Assembly (NCBI GenBank): GCA_019114785.1
Contig: DXEV01000137.1
Span: 1 to 63,689, forward strand
Direction of reading: 5' to 3'
Source: Candidatus Anaerobiospirillum pullistercoris
GTDB taxonomy: Bacteria; Pseudomonadota; Gammaproteobacteria; Enterobacterales; Succinivibrionaceae
Length of the DNA: 63,689 bases
Position 1 is the stretch's first letter. The number at the start of each line of letters is the position of its first letter. This document shows positions 27,948 to 35,560 of the stretch, in pieces. Below the pieces are notes generated by a model, which saw only the letters and a list, made by a program, of their open reading frames with translations, was not told the origin of the DNA and did not search any database. The position numbers were made by a program, and so were the translations under genes.

Positions 27948-29663
27948 GTGGAAGACTTTGGTGCTAACGTAGAAGATGGTGTAGGCACTCCCTCATCTGC
28001 CACTACAACTCAAGCCAAAAAGGCTAAAGTTAGAAGTAAGAGCAAAAATAGTAATGCCTCAACAGGTAGTGGCGTTGACGTATCTTTATCTAAGCATACT
28101 TCCGCGCAACCGAAGAAAGCGTCTGCAGCTAAAGCTGCTAAAACAGCCAAAACAGCTAAAGCGGCTAAGGCAGCTCAAGCAGAGTCCGCTGTTGCTGGGG
28201 AGCCAGATTTAGCTAGTGGGCATAGTGACAAAGTTGCCACCAAAACCAGAGCCAGAGCCAAAGCTAAAGGTCAAACTAAGGCTAACGATACCTCTGGCGC
28301 AGCCCCTCTTTTAGCTGGCACAGAACAAGATTTACAAACAGAGCTTGATGTACCATTGGCTGCATCCGAAACTCCTTCTGCGTCTTCCCTCAGGGGAAAT
28401 CAGGATGTGGACAGTGTTATGTCTTCCTCTGAGCAAGCTGCACCTGCATCTCATACTTTAAACGCTTCACACGTTTTAAGTGCAGGTACTCTTTCCTCTA
28501 GCTCGACCTCCTCTCCTCTTACCTCTCGCTCCATAAATAGTCCTGCCAGTAGTGTTAAGGCCGTGTTTGCTGCCAAAAATGGCAGTCGCAAAGTGACCAT
28601 GCAGGATGTGGCACGGCATGCAGGTGTGTCTTATCAGACCGTATCACGTGTGCTTAATACGCCGGATAAGGTCTCAGAGGCTACACGTCGTAAGATTGAT
28701 CAGGCTATTGCTGAGCTCAAATATGTCCCAAATCTGCTGGCTCGTCAGCTGGGTAAAGCCGAGCGCAACGTCATTGGTGTAGTCAATGTGCCGCGTGCCA
28801 TGCAGCCAAGCACCGGTGTGCTTACTTACCTCAAGGATTTAGCGGATAAGCATGGCTATAAGCTCATGCTGGTGGTATTGGAGAACCCAACCTACGATAA
28901 CCTCAAGCAGTGCATGGATGAGCTGCATTCACAAATGATTAGCAAAGTGCTGATCAATGCACCGCTCTCCACTGAGATTGCCGATCGGGTAACGCAAGAG
29001 TATCAGGAGAGCAAGATCATCTTCCTTGATGTGGATCCTCTGTGTCCTGTGCTTAACGTCTGCTTTAATCCTTTGGACGGCACCTTAGCTTCGATCCGTT
29101 ATTTAAAGGAGTTGGGGCATAAGAAGATTGTGATCATTCGTGGCCCTAGCGGCGAGATCACTTCAGATCTGCGCTATGACGCGTGGGTACGCTGTGCTAA
29201 GACCATGGGATTAGAGATTGTGGCGGTAGAAGAGGGCGAGTGGACCAGCGAAAGCGGCTATAACGCGATGCAACGCCTTATCGATCAGTCTTGCGATTTC
29301 ACTGCCGTAGTCTCGGGTAACGATGAAATGGCTTTAGGAGCCGAGGCGGTGTTAAACCAGTATGATTTACGGGTGCCACAGGATGTCTCGGTGATCGGTT
29401 ATGACAATATTGTCGATAGTGCTTTCTTTTTACCAGCGCTGACTACTGTCAACCTCGATCGTAAGATGCAGATTGAGATCGCTTTCCGTAAGCTGATTTC
29501 TGATGATACCTCCTCATCGCTGCTGCCAACCAATCTGGTGATCCGTCAGTCATGCTGTCCACCACTAGCCAATAATCCAACCGATTTCCGCTCGATTTCC
29601 AAGGCCTTGCGCAACATTGCCCTGCACCTTGAGGAAGCCGCAAAGGATGCAGCTTTGCCTTAG
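27948..29663 (+). CDS. ganR: LacI-family transcription regulator with 214-residue low-complexity N-terminus
   Basis: LacI-family proteins bind operators as dimers and release them on sugar binding. From about residue 215 the protein is a normal member: helix-turn-helix TMQDVARHAGVSYQTVSRVLN, hinge region, then a periplasmic-binding-like sensor domain. Before it stand about 214 residues rich in Ala, Lys, Ser and Thr, including runs such as AKAAKTAKTAKAAKAAQA. The GTG start has AAGAGG 9 bases upstream, which supports the extension being translated; total length 571 against the usual ~340. It closes the carbohydrate locus, so it is probably the galactan regulator; the symbol is by context only. 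Confidence 0.85.
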   Translation: MEDFGANVEDGVGTPSSATTTQAKKAKVRSKSKNSNASTGSGVDVSLSKHTSAQPKKASAAKAAKTAKTAKAAKAAQAESAVAGEPDLASGHSDKVATKTRARAKAKGQTKANDTSGAAPLLAGTEQDLQTELDVPLAASETPSASSLRGNQDVDSVMSSSEQAAPASHTLNASHVLSAGTLSSSSTSSPLTSRSINSPASSVKAVFAAKNGSRKVTMQDVARHAGVSYQTVSRVLNTPDKVSEATRRKIDQAIAELKYVPNLLARQLGKAERNVIGVVNVPRAMQPSTGVLTYLKDLADKHGYKLMLVVLENPTYDNLKQCMDELHSQMISKVLINAPLSTEIADRVTQEYQESKIIFLDVDPLCPVLNVCFNPLDGTLASIRYLKELGHKKIVIIRGPSGEITSDLRYDAWVRCAKTMGLEIVAVEEGEWTSESGYNAMQRLIDQSCDFTAVVSGNDEMALGAEAVLNQYDLRVPQDVSVIGYDNIVDSAFFLPALTTVNLDRKMQIEIAFRKLISDDTSSSLLPTNLVIRQSCCPPLANNPTDFRSISKALRNIALHLEEAAKDAALP

Positions 29664-29775
29664 GCCCTGAGAGGCCTTAGGATGGGCCTGATAGGCCTTA
29701 GTGCCCTTAGTGGGAAGCATAAGCACAGCATAAGCGCCGTGTATTGCGGCGCTGTGGCTAAAGTGAAATAGGTGC

Positions 29776-29803
29776 TTGCTATTTTGTTGTCATTTGCTAT
29801 AAT
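29776..29803 (+). promoter_or_regulatory. Promoter of the tRNA-Thr gene
   Basis: TTGCTA (29776-29781) and a perfect TATAAT (29798-29803) are 16 bases apart. The -10 ends 11 bases before the tRNA. Confidence 0.75.
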
Positions 29804-29814
29804 GTGGCGGCTTC

Positions 29815-29890
29815 GCTGGTTTAGCTCAGTTGGTAGAGCACCTGTTTTGTAAACAGGGGGTCGTGGGTTCGAGACCTACAACCAGCACCA
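29815..29890 (+). tRNA. tRNA-Thr (anticodon TGT)
   Basis: Acceptor arms GCTGGTT and AACCAGC pair over 7 bp. The D-arm has TAGCTCAGTTGGTAGAGC. The anticodon stem CCTGT/ACAGG encloses TTTGTAA, giving TGT. The T-arm has GTGGGTTCGAGACCTAC. CCA is encoded at the 3' end. Confidence 0.97.
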
Positions 29891-30656
29891 TCCCTTCCTT
29901 TTAGCTCTTAAGCTTATCTCTTTGTTCCTTCCATCGTTCCGTTTCGTATTTCTTCACTTTTATCTTGTTGCTGTTCTCAGTATTAGGGTTTAGTGTATCT
30001 TGTTGAGATCTTGAACGACATTGTGCCGCTACTGTGCCGTGACCGTGCAGCCCTCAAAGATAAAGCGCTTATTTAATGGATTTTTGTTGAGTGGCGTTTG
30101 TGGGGGCAAAAGAATTAGGATTGTAATCGTTTGCATTTTTTGCGCGGTATTGAGGTTGTTGGTATAGTAGTTATAATTAACCTCCCTAAAAGGTTTTAGC
30201 CTTGGGATGAGAGCAAGTATTTCCAGAGGTGACACAAATTGCGCTCTTGAGTGCAGTGGGTCAAACTGATACCTAGCACATTGCTGTTCTAGTGAGCAAA
30301 GAGAAAAGAGCTTAACCATGGTCATGGTAAAGCAAGGGAATAAAGGCTTGTGCTGTGCCGCTTTTGTGATAATTGCTGAGCTTTTTCTGCCTAAATTAGG
30401 CTTTGTGCCAAGATTTGGCTTAATATTAGGATAGTATCAGTTGGGATCTAAAAGATAGTTTTTCTCAGCTCCGATGCGTATCAAGCTCATATTTGCTTTT
30501 AGCAAGTAAGATGCGCTCCCGAGCCAATAGCTGAGTTCTCTGCTTGGGATGTGTGAGGGCACAGCCAAAGTGGGTTGTCATTTTAGGGTGTGCCATTGAG
30601 GCAGAATGCTCATGCTTTTTGAGAAGCACTAGATCTTTTTGAATTAATCAAAACTT
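29891..30656. other. tRNA-ompA gap
   Basis: About 770 bases with no credible gene; a 98-codon minus-strand frame at 30029-30325 has no recognisable character. It includes the operator-like GTAATCGTTTGC at 30123. The region is AT-rich toward ompA and should hold the ompA promoter. Confidence 0.4.
30123..30134. promoter_or_regulatory. LacI-family operator-like sequence
   Basis: GTAATCGTTTGC reads GCAAACGATTAC on the other strand, similar to the sites at 17273 and 25340. It lies outside the sugar locus, so it may be chance or may bind another LacI-family member. Confidence 0.3.
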
Positions 30657-30741
30657 TGGAGGACGGTAAGACCGCTCCTCTCCTAAGGGTCTTAAGAGTC
30701 TTAAGAGTCTTAAGAGATTGGTGGCTCCTTGCCGGAATGAG
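30657..30741 (+). promoter_or_regulatory. Structured ompA leader with displaced Shine-Dalgarno
   Basis: The ompA ATG has no ribosome-binding site nearby. TGGAGGACGGTAA at 30657-30669 matches the dnaN leader except one base. CGGTAAG (30664-30670) can pair with CTTGCCG (30728-30734), leaving A plus seven bases between GGAGG and ATG, the same as in dnaN. Alternatively GAGGA with CGGT pairs with ACCG and TCCTC at 30671-30680, hiding GGAGG. Three copies of GTCTTAAGA lie in the looped-out part. Confidence 0.6.
30689..30715 (+). repeat. Three tandem copies of GTCTTAAGA in the ompA leader
   Basis: Three perfect 9-base copies lie head to tail at 30689-30697, 30698-30706 and 30707-30715. Copy number could change by slippage. 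Confidence 0.85.
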
Positions 30742-31770
30742 ATGAAGAAAAACTTTTTAGCTGCAACTGTTGCTGCTGCCTTATTGGCTGCTACTAGCGT
30801 AGCTTCTGCTGCTGTTCCTGATACCTTCTACGCCGGTGTGCGTGGTGGTTATATCCACACTGATTGGGATAGCTCCGCTTCTGATTATTGGCAAGAGGGT
30901 GATAACTCTGGCTATGGCTTAGGTCTGTTTGGTGGCTATAGCTTCAACGAGTACATCAGCTTAGAGCTGGGCTACAACTTCTGGGATAGCTTTGGTGCTG
31001 ATTCTTATGATGGTCTCGAGACTAAGGATCTGACCATTCATGGCCCTGAGGTTAGCGCTCGTTTATCCTTCCCTCTGACTGCCTCTGGTACTGACATCTT
31101 CTTACGTGGCGGTGCCATGTATGCTTTCGGTACTAGCAGCAGCGATAAAGTGGCTCCTGTGGTCGGTGCTGGTGTGAACTTCATGTTAACCGACAACGTA
31201 GCCTTACGTTTAGGTTATGACCGTTACTTCTCGGTCTATGACGACGACAACGATACCCAAGGTATCGATTTTGACGCTGATTGGTACTACATTTCTCTGG
31301 GCTATGTCTTCGGTGATCGCAGCACTCCAGCTCCAGTTGAGCCACAGCCAATCACTCAGACCGTGACCACCACTTACAGCTTAGATGCTAATACTACCTT
31401 CGGCTTCGACAGCTCTGTCTTAAGCCAGCAAGGTAAGGATGCCATCAGCCAAGTCGTGTTTGATGCTCAGAACGCCAACTTAGACGGTGCTCAATACACT
31501 GTGACTGGTTACACCGATCGTTTAGGCCGTGAGGCTTACAACCAGCGTCTGTCCGAGCGTCGTGCTCAGGCCGTGGCTGATGAGTTAGTCGCTAAGGGCG
31601 TGCCAGTTGGTGCTATTAGCGCCGTAGGTATGGGCAGCGCCAACCCAGTGTCTGTTGGTTGCGATGGCTTAAGCCGTAACGACCTGATCAAGTGCTTAGC
31701 TCCAGATCGTCGTGTTGAGGTGCAAGTCACTGGTACTACCACCACTACTGAGCAAGTTTCTGCTCAATAG
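30742..31770 (+). CDS. ompA: OmpA-family outer-membrane protein
   Basis: OmpA-type proteins anchor the outer membrane to peptidoglycan. The 342-residue product has a signal peptide (MKKNFLAATVAAALLAATSVASA). It is followed by an eight-strand barrel domain (GVRGGYIHTDW ... SLGYVFG), a Pro-rich hinge (STPAPVEPQPI), and the C-terminal peptidoglycan-binding domain. That domain has GYTDRLGREAYNQRLSERRAQAV, the typical TD ... N..LS..RA signature. A pair of cysteines in the last 40 residues matches E. coli. The start is ATG at 30742; eight in-frame residues upstream are not signal-like. Translation control probably involves the leader described separately. Confidence 0.95.
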   Translation: MKKNFLAATVAAALLAATSVASAAVPDTFYAGVRGGYIHTDWDSSASDYWQEGDNSGYGLGLFGGYSFNEYISLELGYNFWDSFGADSYDGLETKDLTIHGPEVSARLSFPLTASGTDIFLRGGAMYAFGTSSSDKVAPVVGAGVNFMLTDNVALRLGYDRYFSVYDDDNDTQGIDFDADWYYISLGYVFGDRSTPAPVEPQPITQTVTTTYSLDANTTFGFDSSVLSQQGKDAISQVVFDAQNANLDGAQYTVTGYTDRLGREAYNQRLSERRAQAVADELVAKGVPVGAISAVGMGSANPVSVGCDGLSRNDLIKCLAPDRRVEVQVTGTTTTTEQVSAQ

Positions 31771-31844
31771 TCATGGGGCTCTAAAGAGAGCCAGCCTAAC
31801 TAGCTGACAGCTGTCAGCCGATAGCTGACAGCTAACAGCCGACA

Positions 31845-31880
31845 GTTAACTCAACCAGTGTTGTTAACTCAACCAGTGTT
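31845..31880 (+). repeat. 18-bp perfect tandem duplication after ompA
   Basis: GTTAACTCAACCAGTGTT occurs twice head to tail. The preceding 45 bases are also repetitive, with several copies of AGCTGACAG and its complement. Confidence 0.8.
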
Positions 31881-32021
31881 GAGCGGTCTCCAAAATGGTT
31901 AGCCATAGAAATATGTGCGTAGCTGTAAGTGACCGACAGTAGCAGCAGCTGGACTAGGCTAAAAACAAAATACAAGCCTGATCCTCTCAAGGCTTTGCGC
32001 TTAGAGGATAAGGAATTTTGC

Positions 32022-32064
32022 GAAACCCCTGATATGTTCATCATGTCAGGGGTTTTGTGCTTTT
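32022..32064 (+). terminator. Intrinsic terminator after ompA
   Basis: AAACCCCTGA (32023-32032) pairs with TCAGGGGTTT (32046-32055), followed by TGTGCTTTT. It lies 250 bases after the ompA stop codon. Confidence 0.8.
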
Positions 32065-32324
32065 AGGCCAGTCCTAATGGCAAAATGGATATTTAACCGG
32101 TTTTGGCTGCTTTTTGTAATTTTTGGGTGGCAGCTGACACAACATGCGTGGGCTTTCATTCAATACGCTCAAAAATAGTTGAGTAAATACAGAGAAATTG
32201 ATATTTGGCTCACATTTTTGACTTTTAAGTAAAAAATTTTTGATTGAATTAAGAAAAACTTGAGTATAGTGAGCTCTGACGATAGAGATGAGGGGAGTAG
32301 GGCTCAACTCAAAAGGAGAGAGAC

Positions 32325-33149
32325 ATGGAGCAAGAAAACGCCCTGATCCTGAAGCAATACTGCGTCATGGTGGACATGCTGGGACTGTTCTTTAAAGACA
32401 GCGTTGAAGTGGTTCTGCATTCGCTTGTTGATATGGAGCGCTCAGTGATCTATATCCACAACGGACAGAAGACTGCCCGCAAGCTAGGCTCTCCTGTGAC
32501 GGATAAAGCTTTACGCATCTTAGAAGAATTTCAGCGTACCAAGCGTACCTTGTTCGGCCCTTACAAGACGGTGTCGCGTGAGGGGCATGTGATGAAGTCG
32601 GTGACGACAGTGATCACTAACTCTGCCGAGCAAGCGATTGGTTTACTCTGCATTAACTTTGATCTGGCAACGCCAGTCAATGAGCTCTTTGCCATTCTCT
32701 GTGCTGATTTTGAAGGGGCACGTACCAGTGCTACTACTGTAGCCAGTGCTGCTACTGTAGCAGCTAACACAGCGGGAACAGTTGAGACGGAAGGTGCAGT
32801 TGGAACTTTAACTTCCCCACAAGGTGGGCAAATAAAGGATCTGACTGTGAACGCCAACACTAAGCCTGCTGTCGCCCTGAACGTGCCTGTAAGCTCTGAT
32901 AGCCTTGCTGATGTCGGTGAACACTTTGCCACTGATATCCACGATCTCCTCAACACTACCGTCAACCAAACTCGTAATCAAGTCATGCGGGATGACAGCA
33001 TTCCGCAGCGACAAAAGAATAAGGTCATTATCCAAGAGCTTAATAAGCAAGGCCTGTTTAACCTACGCAATGCTGTGCCGATCATTTCTGAGATCTTGCA
33101 GTTGTCGAAAGATGCCATTTATCTGCATCTGCGCTCCTGCAAAAAGTAA
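32325..33149 (+). CDS. YheO/DauR-like PAS-domain transcription regulator
   Basis: This family joins a YheO-type PAS sensor to a C-terminal helix-turn-helix (DauR regulates D-arginine use in Pseudomonas). The N-terminal ~125 residues show the PAS core, including FGPYKTVSREG, the TNSAEQAIGLLCINFD stretch and the opening LKQYCVMVDMLGLFF. The last ~45 residues have QELNKQGLFNLRNAVPIISEILQLSKDAIYLHL. Between them is a ~65-residue Thr/Ala-rich linker, making it 274 residues against the usual 210-240. Start has AAGGAG 10 bases before ATG. It is followed by ridA, an NhaC carrier and a C-S lyase and probably controls them. Confidence 0.82.
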   Translation: MEQENALILKQYCVMVDMLGLFFKDSVEVVLHSLVDMERSVIYIHNGQKTARKLGSPVTDKALRILEEFQRTKRTLFGPYKTVSREGHVMKSVTTVITNSAEQAIGLLCINFDLATPVNELFAILCADFEGARTSATTVASAATVAANTAGTVETEGAVGTLTSPQGGQIKDLTVNANTKPAVALNVPVSSDSLADVGEHFATDIHDLLNTTVNQTRNQVMRDDSIPQRQKNKVIIQELNKQGLFNLRNAVPIISEILQLSKDAIYLHLRSCKK

Positions 33150-33242
33150 TGGTCTCGTTGAAAGTGATTGCGTAGGGGATAGTCGTCATTGTGAGCTCTT
33201 GGTCGAGGGTGAGCCATGCGTGCCACCTGTGGAGGATTCTCA

Positions 33243-33635
33243 ATGAGTGCCGTTTCCATTAAGCCAATTTCCGCCCCCGATGCTCCCGCTGCTGTTGGCC
33301 CTTATAGCTGTGCTGTGGCTTGCTCAGGACAGCAAACCATCTATGTTTCTGGCCAATTACCAATTGATCCACAAACGGGCGTCATGAGCTCTGACATCAA
33401 AGAGCAGACCGAGCAAAGTCTCCGCAACGTTGCTGCTTTACTCAAGAGTGCAGGTGCCAGCTTGCAAAATGTGGTTAAGACCACTGTTTTCATCACCAAT
33501 ATGGACGATTTTGCAGCTGTTAATGAGGTCTATGGCTCCATTTTCACTAGCCCATACCCTGCTCGTAGCTGCTTTGAAGTGAGCAAGCTGCCAAAGGGGG
33601 CCAAGGTCGAAATCGAGTGTGTAGCGGTGCTCTAA
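33243..33635 (+). CDS. ridA: RidA-family enamine/imine deaminase
   Basis: RidA hydrolyses reactive 2-aminoacrylate and similar enamines released by PLP enzymes to keto acids and ammonia. The 130-residue product starts MSAVSIKPISAPDAPAAVGPYS. It carries the family segments VSGQLPIDP and YPARSCFEV (with the substrate-binding Arg) and ends EIECVAVL. Start has GGAGG 7 bases upstream; a further nine in-frame residues upstream are unlikely. It shares a strand with a downstream C-S lyase that would produce aminoacrylate, so a local detoxifying partnership is plausible. Confidence 0.95.
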   Translation: MSAVSIKPISAPDAPAAVGPYSCAVACSGQQTIYVSGQLPIDPQTGVMSSDIKEQTEQSLRNVAALLKSAGASLQNVVKTTVFITNMDDFAAVNEVYGSIFTSPYPARSCFEVSKLPKGAKVEIECVAVL

Positions 33636-33773
33636 GCGCCAGAAGAGTCGAGAAACATACAGGTAGAGGAATAGAGCACAAGCAATATCAGTCGCTCAAC
33701 GCTTGCTGCTCGTGACTTTCTTTTTCCGCCTGTTTTTCGCAGCATTATTCCGTTGTGGTGAAAAGGAGCTTTT

Positions 33774-35261
33774 ATGGCACCTGCAAAAGAGAAAAAAGAA
33801 CTCTCGTTCTTTATGGCAGTATTGCCAATCTTAGCCATGATCCTGTTTTTGGGCGTGGGTTACATTACTTTGGGACTGCGCGCTGAGCCAATGATCCTGC
33901 TCTCTGCCGCTGTGGCTTCCCTAATTGCCTATTTCCATGGCTATTCATGGAACGACATCTTAGATGCTATTGTCGAGAAGCTGGCTAAGGCCATGCCAGC
34001 CATCTTGATTCTGATCTCGGTCGGCTTCCTGATCGGCTCTTGGATGATCGGTGGCACCATTCCAATGATGGTGTATTACGGTCTGAAGTACATCGATCCG
34101 TCATACTTTTACGTCTCAGCCTTCTTGCTGACCGCTTTAGTGTCCACCTGTACCGGTACTTCTTGGGGTTCGGCTGGCACTATTGGTGTGGCTTTGATGG
34201 GCGTGGCTTTTGGTCTGAATTTAAGCCTGCCAATGGCTGCTGGTGCCGTTCTTTCTGGTGCCTATTTTGGTGACAAGCTCTCCCCTCTGTCAGACTCTAC
34301 CAACTTAGCCTCGATTGCCGCTGGCTCGCCACTGTATGCTCACATTGCTCACATGCTGTGGACAACTGGCCCAGGCTTCATCATCTGCTGCTGCATGTAC
34401 ACCTATTTTGGTATTTCGCAGCACATTGGTCACATCGACACCCCAGAGCGTATCGTGCAGATCACCTCGTCTTTAGAGGGCACTTTTGACTTTAACCTGC
34501 TCGTGTTGTTACCTCCTGTGCTGGTGTTAGCTGGTTCTCTGCTGCGCAAGCCAACCATTCCAGTGATGTTCTTAGCCTCGTTTGTCTCACTGATCTGTGC
34601 TGTTGCTTTCCAAGGCTTCACCATTAATCAGTGCTGTGAGGCAGTGATCGGTGGCTTTAAGCTCTCCATGATCTCAAATCAGGAGTTGGTAGCCAGCTTC
34701 CCACCTGATGTAGCTCGCCTCTTAGAGCGCGGCGGCATGGTGGCCATGATGAACACCTTAGTGATCTGCTTCTGTGCTTTCGCCTTTGCTGGTTCGATGT
34801 CGGTAGCCGATTCACTGCGCATTGTGATCAGTCGCTTCCTCTCCGGTGTGAAGAGCACTTTCCGTCTCATCGCTACCACCTTACTTTCCACAGTCTTAAT
34901 TTGCGGTATTACTTCCAATGGTCAGCTCTCGGTGCTGTTACCAGGCGAAATGTTTAAAGAAACCTATCGCAAGTTTGGCTTAGCTCCAACCAATCTGTCC
35001 CGTACTGCCGAGGATGCCGGTACTGTGGTCGAGCCAATCCTGCCTTGGACTGCTGCTGGTGTGTATATGGCTACCATGTTAGGCGTGCCAACCTTAGAGT
35101 ACCTGCCTTATGCCTTCCTGAACTACACCGGTATGATCTTCGCTCTGATCTGGGCCGCAACTGGCATTGGTATCACCAAGCTGAGCAACTTTAAGTATGC
35201 TCAAGTCGGTACTCTGGTTGCTGCTGGTGAGTCCAACGCCTCAGAGGTCAAGAGAATTTAA
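33774..35261 (+). CDS. nhaC: NhaC-family Na+/H+ antiporter-like carrier
   Basis: NhaC-family proteins are inner-membrane Na+-coupled exchangers; some members, such as MleN, carry organic acids, and amino-acid carriers are also suspected. The 495-residue product has about 11-12 hydrophobic segments. It has the conserved TGTSWGSAGTIG and AGAVLSGAYFGDKLSPLSDSTNLA stretches and a C-terminal EDAGTVVEPILPWTA. Start has AAGGAG 6 bases before ATG. Its place between RidA and a C-S lyase suggests transport of a sulfur amino acid or related compound rather than plain pH control; that is inference. Confidence 0.88.
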   Translation: MAPAKEKKELSFFMAVLPILAMILFLGVGYITLGLRAEPMILLSAAVASLIAYFHGYSWNDILDAIVEKLAKAMPAILILISVGFLIGSWMIGGTIPMMVYYGLKYIDPSYFYVSAFLLTALVSTCTGTSWGSAGTIGVALMGVAFGLNLSLPMAAGAVLSGAYFGDKLSPLSDSTNLASIAAGSPLYAHIAHMLWTTGPGFIICCCMYTYFGISQHIGHIDTPERIVQITSSLEGTFDFNLLVLLPPVLVLAGSLLRKPTIPVMFLASFVSLICAVAFQGFTINQCCEAVIGGFKLSMISNQELVASFPPDVARLLERGGMVAMMNTLVICFCAFAFAGSMSVADSLRIVISRFLSGVKSTFRLIATTLLSTVLICGITSNGQLSVLLPGEMFKETYRKFGLAPTNLSRTAEDAGTVVEPILPWTAAGVYMATMLGVPTLEYLPYAFLNYTGMIFALIWAATGIGITKLSNFKYAQVGTLVAAGESNASEVKRI

Positions 35262-35560
35262 GCTAAAGGCACATCTTTCCTGTAGTCGCAGCTAGCCTCG
35301 TGTTTGCGTGGCTAGTCCTAAGGCAGCCGCTGTGCGGCTAGCCCCAAGTAGGCCACGAGTGCCAGCTCGGTGTCTAGCGCGGTGAGCGCTAGCGCCACGT
35401 GGCCAGTACGATGCAGGTCAGTGCGCAGTACAGTGCACTGACCTGTGTGCAGTGCGCTGAACAGTGCACTGACCTGCGTGCAGTGCTTGTAGCAGCGGTT
35501 GTAGTTGCGGCAGCAGCGGCGGTCGCAGCAGCGGCTCAGGGAGAGAAAAGGAGATTGAGG
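35262..35560 (+). promoter_or_regulatory. Repeat-rich leader of the C-S lyase gene with competing hairpins
   Basis: One left arm, CAGGTCAGTGC at 35414-35424, can pair with either of two identical right arms, GCACTGACCTG at 35435-35445 or 35466-35476. The right arms belong to a 31-base-period direct repeat of 26 bases (35430-35455 and 35461-35486, one mismatch). Alternative pairing of this kind is typical of attenuators, though no T-run terminator is seen. Confidence 0.5.

Larger units (their letters stand above)
31771..32324. other. ompA to regulator gap
   Basis: Contains the CAGCTGACAG-type repeats, the 18-bp tandem at 31845 and the ompA terminator at 32022. The final 250 bases are AT-rich and carry a possible but poorly spaced promoter (TTGATT at 32240, TATAGT at 32265, 19 apart). 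No gene is visible. Confidence 0.4.

Noticed and set aside
30029..30325. 98-codon minus-strand gene
   Set aside because: Composition is unlike the neighbouring genes, no motif, no ribosome-binding site.
35399..35560. 54-residue N-terminal extension of the C-S lyase
   Set aside because: It is encoded by the direct-repeat tract, is Ala/Val-rich, and a good ribosome-binding site precedes ATG at 35561.
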